Source: Candidatus Cloacimonadota bacterium
Lineage (GTDB): Bacteria > Muiribacteriota > UBA6191
NCBI GenBank assembly: GCA_002402105.1
Contig: NVVD01000005.1
Coordinates: 121,774 to 185,773, forward strand
Direction: 5' to 3'
DNA length: 64,000 nt
Shown: piece after piece, positions 44,368 through 53,152 of the stretch
How the letters are laid out: the number at the start of each line of letters is the position of its first letter
Position numbering within the stretch: the first letter of the stretch is position 1
Program-made: the position numbers and the translations under genes
The notes under the pieces: model-generated
The model's input: only the letters and a program-made list of their open reading frames with translations
The model's database searches: none
Told to the model about the DNA's origin: nothing

Positions 44368-44865
44368 ATGTCAAGTTTTGATATCACTTGTGAAGTAGAT
44401 TGGCCAGAAGTAGAAAATGCAGTTAACCAAGCAACAAAAGAGCTAAATAATCGTTTTGATTTTCGTGGAGTAGAGTGCAACATTAAAATCGATCAAAAAG
44501 GACTACTTTTAACATTAGAGTGTAGTGAGGATGGTAAGTTAGATGCAATGGTAGACATTTTACAAACCAAACTCGTCAAAAGAGATGTCTCTCTTTTTGG
44601 TTTTGAGTATCAAACCCCTGTACCTTCATCTGGTAGAAGCGTTAGACAACTTATCGATGTAAAATCTGGTATCGACAAAGAAAAAGGTAAAGAAATTATC
44701 AAAGTCATTAAAGAGTCTAAAATAAAAGTAAACCCTAAAATGCAAGGCGATAGTGTTAGAGTCAACGGAAGTAAACGAGATGATTTACAAAAAGTTATTC
44801 AGTTAATCAAAACTTCACAAGATTCATTAAAAATGGCCTTACAAACAGGTAACTTTAGAGACTAA
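44368..44865 (+). CDS. yajQ: YajQ family nucleotide-binding protein
   Basis: A 165-residue protein of the YajQ (DUF520) family, whose members bind nucleotides; several have been reported to bind cyclic di-GMP. Family signatures are complete: MSSFDITCEVDWPEVENAVN, TKELNNRFDFRGVECNIKID, RQLIDVKSGIDKEKGKEIIK, KESKIKVNPKMQGDSVRVNG and KRDDLQKVIQLIK. AAAAGGA precedes the ATG. It is the last gene of the plus-strand run and is followed by a strong hairpin. Function in the cell is not settled for the family. Confidence 0.95.
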   Translation: MSSFDITCEVDWPEVENAVNQATKELNNRFDFRGVECNIKIDQKGLLLTLECSEDGKLDAMVDILQTKLVKRDVSLFGFEYQTPVPSSGRSVRQLIDVKSGIDKEKGKEIIKVIKESKIKVNPKMQGDSVRVNGSKRDDLQKVIQLIKTSQDSLKMALQTGNFRD

Positions 44866-44880
44866 ATTTAATCACTCATA

Positions 44881-44926
44881 AAAAGCTTAATACTTTCTTA
44901 AGCTTTAATGGGTATTAAGCTTTTTA
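44881..44926. terminator. Bidirectional terminator between yajQ and a membrane-protein gene
   Basis: AAAAGCTTAATAC (44881-44893) and GTATTAAGCTTTT (44912-44924) are exact reverse complements around an 18-base loop, with T run on the plus side and A run on the minus. The convergent gene stops at 44924. Confidence 0.88.
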
Positions 44927-45376
44927 TCTTGAATTTGATTTTGAAAAGTTATTTTGTTTATTATGATGAGGATGACTTTGATTATGATGATGAGGACGAT
45001 TATTATGCTTATGAAAAGGCTTTTTCTTAAAAGGGTTTAAATACATTGTATATTTATATAAAAGGTAAGCTGTAAATAATACTGCGGGCCCACGAATACC
45101 AAGTCGAAAATGCTCTACCCACGCATCAAGACTAAATAAAGATGCTCCTATCATATCCTGCTCTTTAGAGCTTGTATTTACAAACTTTAAAAAAGGTTGA
45201 TAAACTGTAAAATATGCAGTTAATGTCAAACCCTTAAACAAATGATATATAGCCTCAGTACCCATTAAATAAAACCATAAAGTCTTAGCTATTTTTTTTA
45301 CCGTATTATCATTTGTCTTTTTATTTTTATACATTATACTTTCCGATCGTTTTTTAGGTTTATAATTTTTCAACAT
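44924..45376 (-). CDS. Small membrane protein with His/Asn-rich C-terminal tail
   Basis: A 150-residue protein that I do not recognise. A basic head (KKRSESIMYKNKKTNDN) is followed by hydrophobic segments TLWFYLMGTEAIYHLFKGLT and GIRGPAVLFTAYLLYKYTMY. The last 35 residues are almost all Lys, His, Asn and Pro (for example KHNNRPHHHNQSHPHHNKQN), a probable metal-binding or nucleic-acid-binding tail. An internal ATG at 45334 has a better ribosome-binding site (GGAAAG) and may be the true start. It is convergent with yajQ. Confidence 0.55.
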   Translation of the reverse strand: MLKNYKPKKRSESIMYKNKKTNDNTVKKIAKTLWFYLMGTEAIYHLFKGLTLTAYFTVYQPFLKFVNTSSKEQDMIGASLFSLDAWVEHFRLGIRGPAVLFTAYLLYKYTMYLNPFKKKPFHKHNNRPHHHNQSHPHHNKQNNFSKSNSR

Positions 45377-45483
45377 AATACACTAAAGTAATTTTCTCTC
45401 AAATGTTTGTATTAAAAAAAATAAAAATATATACTTAATTTCAGGCTAAGTCACATTTTTTACTTTAAATAATTTAATTTTTT

Positions 45484-47589
45484 ATGAACATTCTCAAAAT
45501 AATAGCTATATTTTTATTTCTTATATCATCTAAATCTTGGTCTTTTTACTATATTCACAATATGATAAGTGTCCCAGAGCAATTTCAAACAAATTATAGT
45601 AAAAAACATCATTTATCTAAATCGTTTGAAAAGCTTTTTTCACGCGGTCTAGATGCCTACGATGAACTCAATTTCAAAAGAGCAGAGCAAGCCTATAATA
45701 CACTTTTATTAATTCACTCTGCTGATATTATTTCTCTTGATAAACAGTCTCAAGTCTATTTGAAACAAGGTCGCTATGAGTTAGCCATTTCAACCCTGCA
45801 CCATATATTACGTATAAACCCTAGATACTACCCTGCTCATAACCATCTTAGTTTAGTCTATTTATATCAAAAAAGCTTTCGTAAATCTATTGAACACTCA
45901 AAGTTTTTAATTGAACAAGGCGAAGCCTATATGGAAACATATATTAATCTTATCAATGCTTTATTTTTTTTAAAACAATACGACAATGTTATATCTATTT
46001 GTAAAATTGCCCGAAACTCTGATGCAATCCACCCTCAATTTCAATTTTTTCCTTTATTAATAGAACTACTAACTCAAAAGTCAGAAGACTACGAAAGAAA
46101 AGAAAAGCTTTTTTTTAAAGAGTTTAAAAACCATTCAGATTTGACTCTTTACAAGTTTTTATTGGCTTTAAGCGATGGGGATAAATCTAAATTAAAATTA
46201 GCTAAAAGAGCCATTTCTAAAACAAGCTTTATTCATCCTATATACCCCTATATGTTTTTGACTATCGCTCTTGAAGAAATCACTTATGTTTCTGACAATG
46301 AATCTAATAGAAATGAAGCGATTGATTATTCCGACTTAGCCATTTCAATTAACCCTAAATTTTTATTACCCTATAGAGTCGAAGTAGATATGCTCAGAAG
46401 AAACCTAGCCCATAAAAAAGTCTTAGAACTCACAAAAAGAGGCCTTAAACATTTTCCAAGTTATCTGCCTTTTCTAGAGTTTCAAGGGGAGTCAGCCTTT
46501 TTTACAAAAAATAAAGAGCTAGCAATGCACTCTTTTAATAAAGCTTTCAAAGTCAGAAAAAAAGACCCCTCTTATCTAGCATACCAATCCATTTTACTAC
46601 TAGAACAAAATAAAATTAATGAGGGCTTCTCACTAGCAGAACTCGCATTAGGTATAGATAAAAATAACCCCTACGCACAAACTGCTTTAGGTCTTTTCTT
46701 TTACAAAAGCAACGAACAACAAAGAGCACAGCACCCATTAAATCAAGCAGTAAAGCAAAATATTGATTATTATCTACCGTGGCAGCTGCTAATCACAATT
46801 AAAAAAAATCTAAACCAAATGCGTAGTGCTTACAATCTCTCTATAAAAGCCAGACAAATTATTTCTGAAAAATCTATTCATTTACTTGCTTCTGAGCTGG
46901 CATTTAATCAACTTGAATACAGAAACTGTGTAAAAATATCAAAAGCTGCCTTACAGCTTTACCCAAATGACCAAGAGTTTATAATTTATAGCGCAAGGTC
47001 TTACTATGAACTTGAAGAATACCCACAAGCTCTTTCTATGCTATCTGATAAAATCAAAATTAAGCCTAAAAACAAAGTTGAAGTCAATGAGTTATACTTA
47101 AATATTTTACTTAAAAACTCATTTACAAATGAAACTTTAGAACACATTACTAAGCTACTAAAGTTCAAACCAAACAATGAGATTTACAGAGCATTTTTAG
47201 CACATTACCATTATACTCAAGCTAACTATAAAGACTCTCTTGATGCCTATCTTAAATTAAATAAATTACTAAAAAACAACAAATATTTATATCAAACTGG
47301 TTGGCTTAGGTTTTTAAACAATCAAGAAAATAAAGCCATTACTGATTTAACTAGTGCTACCGTTCTTGGAAGTAAAAAAACAAGAGCTTTATCCTACTAC
47401 CGATTGGGACTAATATACTCTCTTAAAAAAAGAAAGCTAGCCGACTCATCACAAAGCTATCAAAAAGCCTCCGAGTTATATCCACGTATGAAACAAGCAT
47501 TTAACGATCACAATCTTTATATGCAGATTGCCAAAAAAAATAAACAAAAAGAAAAGCTACGACAAAATATTGAGCTTTATTTGAAGTGA
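45484..47589 (+). CDS. Large secreted TPR protein (701 residues)
   Basis: A signal peptide or anchor (MNILKIIAIFLFLISSKSWS) followed by TPR-type repeats along almost the whole length, with recognisable units LDKQSQVYLKQGRYELAIST, LHHILRINPRYYPAHNHLSL, YMFLTIALEEITYVSDNESN, YLPFLEFQGESAFFTKNKEL, YPNDQEFIIYSARSYYELEE and AFLAHYHYTQANYKDSLDAY. At least a dozen units can be counted by eye. No enzymatic domain is seen. It is basic and Lys/Asn/Leu-rich. It is monocistronic, ending at a bidirectional terminator. A periplasmic scaffold is likely; nothing shows the partner. Confidence 0.7.
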   Translation: MNILKIIAIFLFLISSKSWSFYYIHNMISVPEQFQTNYSKKHHLSKSFEKLFSRGLDAYDELNFKRAEQAYNTLLLIHSADIISLDKQSQVYLKQGRYELAISTLHHILRINPRYYPAHNHLSLVYLYQKSFRKSIEHSKFLIEQGEAYMETYINLINALFFLKQYDNVISICKIARNSDAIHPQFQFFPLLIELLTQKSEDYERKEKLFFKEFKNHSDLTLYKFLLALSDGDKSKLKLAKRAISKTSFIHPIYPYMFLTIALEEITYVSDNESNRNEAIDYSDLAISINPKFLLPYRVEVDMLRRNLAHKKVLELTKRGLKHFPSYLPFLEFQGESAFFTKNKELAMHSFNKAFKVRKKDPSYLAYQSILLLEQNKINEGFSLAELALGIDKNNPYAQTALGLFFYKSNEQQRAQHPLNQAVKQNIDYYLPWQLLITIKKNLNQMRSAYNLSIKARQIISEKSIHLLASELAFNQLEYRNCVKISKAALQLYPNDQEFIIYSARSYYELEEYPQALSMLSDKIKIKPKNKVEVNELYLNILLKNSFTNETLEHITKLLKFKPNNEIYRAFLAHYHYTQANYKDSLDAYLKLNKLLKNNKYLYQTGWLRFLNNQENKAITDLTSATVLGSKKTRALSYYRLGLIYSLKKRKLADSSQSYQKASELYPRMKQAFNDHNLYMQIAKKNKQKEKLRQNIELYLK

Positions 47590-47620
47590 TTTTACCTAAC
47601 TAAACCCTTTAGTTTAAGAT

Positions 47621-47656
47621 AAAAAAAAAGATTAACATTACGTTAATCTTTTTTTA
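47621..47656. terminator. Bidirectional terminator after the 701-residue TPR gene
   Basis: AAAAAAAGATTAAC and GTTAATCTTTTTTT form a perfect stem with a short ATTAC loop, flanked by A and T runs; it also lies just past the end of the minus-strand gene at 47669. Confidence 0.9.
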
Positions 47657-47668
47657 TTTATTAAAGTC

Positions 47669-48508
47669 TTACATCCCAACTCTAATATCTGCTAAAAATT
47701 GATCTAGCTTTTTAGTTTGTATTCTTTTGTATAAATACTCAGGTAATTTTTTATAGTTATTTGATCTACAATAAATTAAATAATCAATATTACCTTTTAC
47801 ATGCTTAAAACGATCTATACATGTTAAATCTGATTTTGCTTCTACTGCCGAGACTTTATCCCAAGAGTCTTTCAAAAAAGGAGCTAAATTAATGACAGAG
47901 CACTTTTCAAATAAGTCTTCATCTTCGTACTCTTCAACAGTAATATATTTGGATAAATCCATAACATTACCAACTGCATCAAAAAAACGTACAGAAGATT
48001 CAAAACTTTTTTCTCGATAGTGAGATTCAATTTTTACAGGAAATCTTTTTAAATCAAATAGATCGTAACTCTGCTTTCTATAACCAGTATCTGGTTTCTT
48101 CCATTTCATCATTTCAAAGAATTTTGATATATCATACTCAGTGATATCATCATCTTCATCGATAAAAGAATATTTCCCCCTTGAAATAAGTGCTTTTCTT
48201 TTTTCATCAATAAACTCAATAGTACCAATTTTTGGTCTCAAGCTTGGGGAAAGACAAATTTCTTTAATATCTGAATGGCACTCTACACGACTTAAAGATT
48301 GCCACTCATAAAAATAAAAGGCATCTAAATCTAATAGCTGACGGTCTTCAGAATAATCATCTGTTGACGTAGATAAAGGGCTACATAAAGATTTTTGTGA
48401 TAATATTAAACCCTTACTATCAAAAAATTGCACATAAGCTTCAAATTGTTCTTCGTCGCATCCTCTAAAAATACGTACCGCAACATCGTTTTGTTCGCTT
48501 TCACTCAT
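47669..48508 (-). CDS. Unknown protein made of two related ~120-residue halves
   Basis: About 279 acidic residues. Two halves share a pattern: first VRIFRGCDEEQFEAYVQFFD ... LLDLDAFYFYEWQSLSRVEC-HSD, and second VKIESHYREKSFESSVRFFD ... VINLAPFLKDSWDKVSAVEA-KSD. Each gives V-[RK]-I, F-E-x-x-V-x-F-F-D, G, L-x-L-x-x-F, W-x-x-[LV]-S-x-V-E, S-D. This points to an internal duplication of a small beta/alpha domain that I do not recognise. No signal peptide, so cytoplasmic. I start at 48508 because AGGTGA lies seven bases upstream; an ATG six codons earlier is possible. It is monocistronic. Confidence 0.6.
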   Translation of the reverse strand: MSESEQNDVAVRIFRGCDEEQFEAYVQFFDSKGLILSQKSLCSPLSTSTDDYSEDRQLLDLDAFYFYEWQSLSRVECHSDIKEICLSPSLRPKIGTIEFIDEKRKALISRGKYSFIDEDDDITEYDISKFFEMMKWKKPDTGYRKQSYDLFDLKRFPVKIESHYREKSFESSVRFFDAVGNVMDLSKYITVEEYEDEDLFEKCSVINLAPFLKDSWDKVSAVEAKSDLTCIDRFKHVKGNIDYLIYCRSNNYKKLPEYLYKRIQTKKLDQFLADIRVGM

Positions 48509-48734
48509 AATTTCACCTATACCCAAATGGATTTTACTATTTTTGATTCATAATCAACCAAAAGAAATCGTAGTTTTTAAAAGCTCAATGCTTTTTTGTA
48601 TAACGATAAAACTTTTTCTAGTTGAGTATATATTCAACAATACTTAGTTTAAAAATTGGTAGATCATTCTATCAGATATCAAGCAAAAAGTTCAAGCTAG
48701 GCTCCAGAATCTATTGTTAAATAGGCTTCTCTAT

Positions 48735-49196
48735 TTAAATTTGCTTCATTACATCTAAAGTTTCTATCAAAGCTAAAGCTGATTCAGCACCTTTATTACC
48801 CGCTTTAACACCTGCCCTCTCGATAGCTTGCTCTAAATTATTTGTAGTAATTACACCATTAGTCACAACAAAGTTATGATCTAACATCACCTTTTGCATT
48901 CCTTTAGCATTTTCAGAAGCTACAAAGTCAAAGTGTGGAGTTTCACCTTTTATAACAGCACCCAAACAAATAGCACCATCGTATTTTTTAGACATAGCAA
49001 CTTTTTGTAAAACAACAGGCATTTCAAAAGCCCCAGGTATTCTAATCACTTTTACATCTTCAAGCGATACACCATGTCTTTTTAAAGCATCCATACAACC
49101 GTCTAATAAAGACTCTGTAATAAAACCATTAAACCTTGTAACAATTACTGCTATTTTAAAACCACTGCCATTCATCATTCCATCAATAATATTCAT
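48735..49196 (-). CDS. ribH: 6,7-dimethyl-8-ribityllumazine synthase
   Basis: Penultimate step of riboflavin synthesis, condensing 5-amino-6-ribitylaminouracil with dihydroxybutanone phosphate; forms a 60-mer or pentameric shell. The 153 residues carry FKIAVIVTRFNGFITESLLD, VIRIPGAFEMPVV, GAICLGAVIKGETPHFDFVA (the catalytic His), MQKVMLDHNFVVTNGVITTN and NKGAESALALIE. All family motifs are present. It is last in the riboflavin gene run, 56 bases after ribBA. No FMN riboswitch was seen in the leader. Confidence 0.96.
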   Translation of the reverse strand: MNIIDGMMNGSGFKIAVIVTRFNGFITESLLDGCMDALKRHGVSLEDVKVIRIPGAFEMPVVLQKVAMSKKYDGAICLGAVIKGETPHFDFVASENAKGMQKVMLDHNFVVTNGVITTNNLEQAIERAGVKAGNKGAESALALIETLDVMKQI

Positions 49197-49252
49197 TTTA
49201 AATTCCTTAGATAATTTAAGTTTTATTAATTTTTTAGTTAAATTAATAAATA

Positions 49253-50485
49253 TTAAGTTAAGTCTTTTAACAAATGGCCCATTTTTTCTTTTTTTGTCTT
49301 TAAATAATGGACATTTGTACTTTTTGGAGTGATTTCAAGAGAGACCCTTTTTGTTACTTCTAAACCATAACCCTTTAAACCAATTATTTTTTGAGGATTA
49401 TTTGTCATCAATCTCATTTTTTTGATTCCTAGGGATCTTAAAACCTGTGCTCCTACTCCATAATTTCTTAAATCTGGCTTAAAGCCAAGTTTTTCATTTG
49501 CCTCAACTGTATCATATCCTTCTTCTTGGAGTTTATAAGCCTTAATTTTATGCTTTAAACCAATGCCACGACCCTCTTGCCTTAAATAAAGAATAACCCC
49601 TTGGCCTTCTTCTTCTATTTTTTGCATCGCTAAATCTAATTGTTTACCACAATCGCAACGTGAAGAAGAAAATACATCCCCTGTTAAGCACTCAGAGTGT
49701 ACTCTAACCAGAATTTCTTGAGACGAATCAATTTTTCCTTTTTGTAAAACAATATAGTCCTGATTATCAATAACAGATTCAAAAACTTTTATCTCAAAAT
49801 CACCATGTTCTGTAGGAAGTACTGATTGAGCGACTTCTTTTACTGAAGTTTCATTTTTTAATCTATACTCTACAATATCAGCGACAGTACAAATTTTTAA
49901 ATCATGTTTTTTTGCAAAAGTAATTAAGTCTGGCATTCTTGACATAGAACCATCTTCATTCATGATTTCACAGATGATTCCTGATGCTTGAAAATTTGCC
50001 ATTCTACTTAAATCTACCGAACCCTCTGTTTGACCTGTACGAACCAAGGTACCCCCATCTTTAGCTCTTAATGGAAAAATATGACCTGGTCTCGCAAAGT
50101 CATTGGGTTTTGCCTCACTTTTTGTTGCATCTAAAATAGTTTTATAACGATCATAAGCTGAAATACCAGTCGTAATACCATGAGCTGCATCAATAGAAAC
50201 AGTAAAAGCTGTTTGAAATTGAGCTGAGTTTTCAACAACCATATGAGGTAAACCTAATTGATCAGCTCTATCATTTGTTAAGGTTAAACAAATTAAGCCT
50301 CGACCCTCTTTTGCCATAAAATTAATTGCTTCTGTAGTAACTGATTCAGCAGCCATACATAAATCACCCTCATTTTCTCTATCAGGGTCATCTACTAAAA
50401 TATACATCTTGCCTAATTTTATATCTTCTAATACTTCTTCTATGGATGAAATGTCTTGTGAATAATCTAATGTATCTTCACTCAT
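49253..50485 (-). CDS. ribBA: RibBA: dihydroxybutanone-phosphate synthase / GTP cyclohydrolase II
   Basis: Bifunctional entry enzyme of riboflavin synthesis. N-terminal RibB (1-205): [20 protein letters not shown] (metal Glu), [40 protein letters not shown], and [16 protein letters not shown], where Gln replaces the His that E. coli RibB uses as a metal ligand. C-terminal RibA (210-405): [20 protein letters not shown] (zinc cysteines), [20 protein letters not shown] and [22 protein letters not shown]. Length 410 is standard. It is 206 bp downstream of the 98-residue gene, in the same direction. Confidence 0.95.
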   Translation of the reverse strand: MSEDTLDYSQDISSIEEVLEDIKLGKMYILVDDPDRENEGDLCMAAESVTTEAINFMAKEGRGLICLTLTNDRADQLGLPHMVVENSAQFQTAFTVSIDAAHGITTGISAYDRYKTILDATKSEAKPNDFARPGHIFPLRAKDGGTLVRTGQTEGSVDLSRMANFQASGIICEIMNEDGSMSRMPDLITFAKKHDLKICTVADIVEYRLKNETSVKEVAQSVLPTEHGDFEIKVFESVIDNQDYIVLQKGKIDSSQEILVRVHSECLTGDVFSSSRCDCGKQLDLAMQKIEEEGQGVILYLRQEGRGIGLKHKIKAYKLQEEGYDTVEANEKLGFKPDLRNYGVGAQVLRSLGIKKMRLMTNNPQKIIGLKGYGLEVTKRVSLEITPKSTNVHYLKTKKEKMGHLLKDLT

Positions 50486-50691
50486 GTATTTTCCCTAATT
50501 TATGATGTAATTGATTCCGACTTTACCACTCATCATATACAAAAATACAGATTTCTTAACAAGGGATGTTCCATCTAAAAAAACAAAAAATAATTAGAAA
50601 TGATTGTTATTCTGCTGTTTTCCCAAAATAAATAAAAAAATTAAGTTTAAACCTTAAGCTCTCTGCTATTATAAAGTCAAAAAAAAACAGT

Positions 50692-50988
50692 TTATTTGGC
50701 ATCTAAAACCTCTTCAAATAAATCTAATAAGTGCAAATTTCCTTTAGCACAAGAAACCTTTATAATATCTAAGCCAATGGCACCTGTTGCGTATAAAATT
50801 TCTTTTTCATCAACAATTTTAAATAATACCTTACTTGATTTTAACAGATGTCTTGCATCAAAAATTTGTACATTAAAACTTCTTTTTTTGGCTTTATCAA
50901 AGATGCTTTCATCTATCAAACCCTCAATTACATATTGGAAGTTTTTTCGATTTAAGCAATCCTTGATTTCTTTTTTTGAATATTCCAT
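50692..50988 (-). CDS. Unknown 98-residue protein in the riboflavin gene run
   Basis: A small alpha/beta protein starting MEYSKKEIKDCLNRKNFQYV, then VIEGLIDESIFDKAKKRSFN, LFKIVDEKEILYATGAIGLD and LHLLDLFEEVLDAK. It has one cysteine pair far apart and no signal. It starts 8 bases after the V4R gene ends and uses ATG at 50988 (the longer frame begins with TTG). No family recognised; the tight spacing implies co-transcription with the V4R gene. Confidence 0.55.
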   Translation of the reverse strand: MEYSKKEIKDCLNRKNFQYVIEGLIDESIFDKAKKRSFNVQIFDARHLLKSSKVLFKIVDEKEILYATGAIGLDIIKVSCAKGNLHLLDLFEEVLDAK

Positions 50989-50999
50989 CAAGCCAAAAT

Positions 51000-52232
51000 T
51001 TACTTACGAAATACCCTTATTTTTGTAGAAGGGTCTCCACAGGCTAGATTAGATTCAAATTCAAATTCAAATGTACTATCACTCTTAAATAATTTTGTAT
51101 AAAATTCTTCTGTAAACTCTGGCTTATCAATTACGTCACCAAGATAGACTAAGTCCATTATTCCAGCTGCTGCTCCTAAAGCTAAATAACTGATTGGATG
51201 ATCGCTTTTACCATACATCCTTTGATAGCCAATAGATTCATAATCATTAAATATCTCAAAACTTGCAGACTTTTCACTTACATCCCTAACTGTCCAGGTT
51301 CCCCAACCAAGAGAACTAACACATGCGACCATAGCATAAACCCAGTCTTCTTTTGATTTTAATTCTGATTTAATCAATGAATCCCATTCAACAGAAGTCA
51401 TGATTCCACCAAAAGTATTAAACGCACAAACATGGCCAGCTTCGATAAATAAAGAAGAAGACACCATAGGCCCATTTTCACCAACAAGCTCTGTTAATTG
51501 CCTTTCAAATTCAAAACTAATACGATTATAATAATCTGCATACATACGAGTTAAATACACACCAAAAACTGGCAATAGACCATTTATATCTCCAAGTAAT
51601 GGCATAGCAGCAACTGTCTTAGTAATAACACTTACAGGTAGGTGATTTGGTGACCATGTATCTTCTGGTACTTTTTGAATTTTAACTGCTTTTCTTTTTT
51701 CAAAGATGCTAAAGTTACTTGCAGTTAATGACACAATAAAGATGTCTTCTTTAGCCCCAGTAGCCATACAAGCACTTTGTACTACACTTACACTTTTTAA
51801 ATCATGATTATAAATAGCTGCAAAACTGCCTACTAAATATCCACTAGCAAAATGATTTACAGCTTCGTTTGATGAAGTAAATTTTGCTTTCCAAGCAACA
51901 GCATAATGACTACTATTAGATTTTAAAGTACCACCATTTTTATCTAATTGACTGAAGTCTAAGGTACCAAAACCAGCCTGACGAAAAATTTCTGAGGCAA
52001 CTTTTGACCTATCTAAATCTATATTTTTTTTAAATAAAGCACTTAATTGATCAAAAGCGGCTTCTGCAGATGCTCCAATTAAAAAAGGCTTACTATCAAT
52101 GTATTCTGCATCTTGTATAGATCTTTGCAAAAAAGCATTATAATGATGACAGTGTAATACCATCGACTCATCTGCCAAAACAAAACGATGAGTATCCAAA
52201 TTATAATTACCTTCTAATAAATTAAATCCCAT
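51000..52232 (-). CDS. Protein with two V4R (4-vinyl-reductase-type) small-molecule-binding domains
   Basis: About 410 residues with two V4R-like domains in tandem. First, about 65-185: SEIFRQAGFGTLDFSQLDKN, NSSHYAVAWKAKF, NHFASGYLVGSFAAIYNHDL, VVQSACMATGAKEDIFIV. Second, about 270-405: ACVSSLGWGTWTVRDVSEKS, ISYLALGAAAGIMDLVYLGD, FESNLACGDPSTKIRVF. Both follow the family plan: Gly-x-Gly near a hydrophobic helix, an insert, a GxxxG helix, and a conserved Cys-x-x-x-G-D/A. V4R domains bind hydrocarbons, and some in regulators bind haem or aromatic ligands. The start ATG at 52232 follows a clear GAGGAG, one base after the previous stop. Ligand and role unknown, but the place between ribE and ribBA suggests a link to flavin or quinone metabolism. 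Confidence 0.65.
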   Translation of the reverse strand: MGFNLLEGNYNLDTHRFVLADESMVLHCHHYNAFLQRSIQDAEYIDSKPFLIGASAEAAFDQLSALFKKNIDLDRSKVASEIFRQAGFGTLDFSQLDKNGGTLKSNSSHYAVAWKAKFTSSNEAVNHFASGYLVGSFAAIYNHDLKSVSVVQSACMATGAKEDIFIVSLTASNFSIFEKRKAVKIQKVPEDTWSPNHLPVSVITKTVAAMPLLGDINGLLPVFGVYLTRMYADYYNRISFEFERQLTELVGENGPMVSSSLFIEAGHVCAFNTFGGIMTSVEWDSLIKSELKSKEDWVYAMVACVSSLGWGTWTVRDVSEKSASFEIFNDYESIGYQRMYGKSDHPISYLALGAAAGIMDLVYLGDVIDKPEFTEEFYTKLFKSDSTFEFEFESNLACGDPSTKIRVFRK

Positions 52233-52233
52233 T

Positions 52234-52473
52234 TTAATTCTCCTCACATGATTCATCAAATACTTTACCAACCACTGCTTCTGCTGCAATTTTTATTGAA
52301 TCATAAAGAGCCTCTGGTAACTCTAAACTTTCTTCCATATTATCTAGTTGCTTAGAAGTCAAAATTATTTTACTTCTCATTAGCTGTATCATTACTTTAA
52401 CTAATATACGATCAACAGCTTTAACCTCACCATATTTTTTTGCCCAATCAAAAATGTTTTTAACATCTTTCAT
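52234..52473 (-). CDS. Unknown 79-residue helical protein in the riboflavin gene run
   Basis: Starts MKDVKNIFDWAKKYGEVKAV and continues as helices (DRILVKVMIQLMRSKIILTS, ALYDSIKIAAEAVVGKVFDE), with an acidic end (SCEEN). GTGAGGG lies just before the ATG at 52473; the longer frame starts with TTG and is rejected. It is one base upstream of the V4R gene and about 30 bases after ribE, so it belongs to the same transcript. No family recognised. Confidence 0.55.
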   Translation of the reverse strand: MKDVKNIFDWAKKYGEVKAVDRILVKVMIQLMRSKIILTSKQLDNMEESLELPEALYDSIKIAAEAVVGKVFDESCEEN

Positions 52474-52504
52474 ATGGCCCTCACTTTCATAAGATTTTAC
52501 CAAC

Positions 52505-53152
52505 TTACTGGATAAACCCTGCTTTTATTAAACTACTAAGAGAAATATTTGAGTCTTCCAAGCTATCCGTTTTTAACCAAGAAATTTGTCTTAATACATA
52601 TTTACCCATAATATCCACTTCAATATTTACTAAATCATTCAAACCTCTATCTAACAAACATGTTTTTTTTAAAGTATGAGGAACAACCATTAGACTAATC
52701 AAAGTTTTATCTAACGCATTAATTGTTAAGGAGATTCCATCAATAGTAATTGAACCCTTTTCTACTAAATACGGAAAAAGTTTATCATTTAATTGTACTT
52801 TAAACTCTATAAAGTCACCTAACTTTTTTTTAGAAATAATTTTTGCAACATCATCAACGTGTCCTTGAACTAAATGCCCTCCTAGTCTCGTTTGTAGTTG
52901 CAATGCTCTCTCAAGATTGACTTTAGCTCCAACACAGTAGTTTTGCTCTGCCCATCTATTTTTTGTTTCTAAAGAAACATTTGCGTCAAAATAGTTTTGT
53001 CCAATTTTTATAGCAGTTAGACAAATTCCATTTACTGCAATCGAATCACCCAAGTTTAAATCTTGTAAAACAAGTTTACACTCTATTCTTAATATAGTAT
53101 CACTTTCCCAAAACTTTACTTTTCCAAGCTCTTCAACAATTCCTGTAAACAT
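52505..53152 (-). CDS. ribE: Riboflavin synthase alpha chain
   Basis: Dismutates two lumazines to riboflavin. The 215 residues have the invariant start MFTGIVEELGKV and two homologous barrels: first with LNLGDSIAVNGICLTA and VNLERALQLQTRLGGHLVQG (1-95), second with LFPYLVEKGSITIDGISLTI and VVPHTLKKTCLL (100-190). It is known as ribE or ribC depending on species. It overlaps ribD by 37 bases, a real overlap because MFTGIVEE is conserved in the family. The C-terminal helix is slightly longer than usual. Confidence 0.95.
   Translation of the reverse strand: MFTGIVEELGKVKFWESDTILRIECKLVLQDLNLGDSIAVNGICLTAIKIGQNYFDANVSLETKNRWAEQNYCVGAKVNLERALQLQTRLGGHLVQGHVDDVAKIISKKKLGDFIEFKVQLNDKLFPYLVEKGSITIDGISLTINALDKTLISLMVVPHTLKKTCLLDRGLNDLVNIEVDIMGKYVLRQISWLKTDSLEDSNISLSSLIKAGFIQ

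Noticed and set aside
50486-50691. Possible FMN riboswitch before ribBA
   Set aside because: No conserved RFN element core (such as AGGGGCAGGGTGAAATTCCC-like segments) is visible on either strand here or before ribH.
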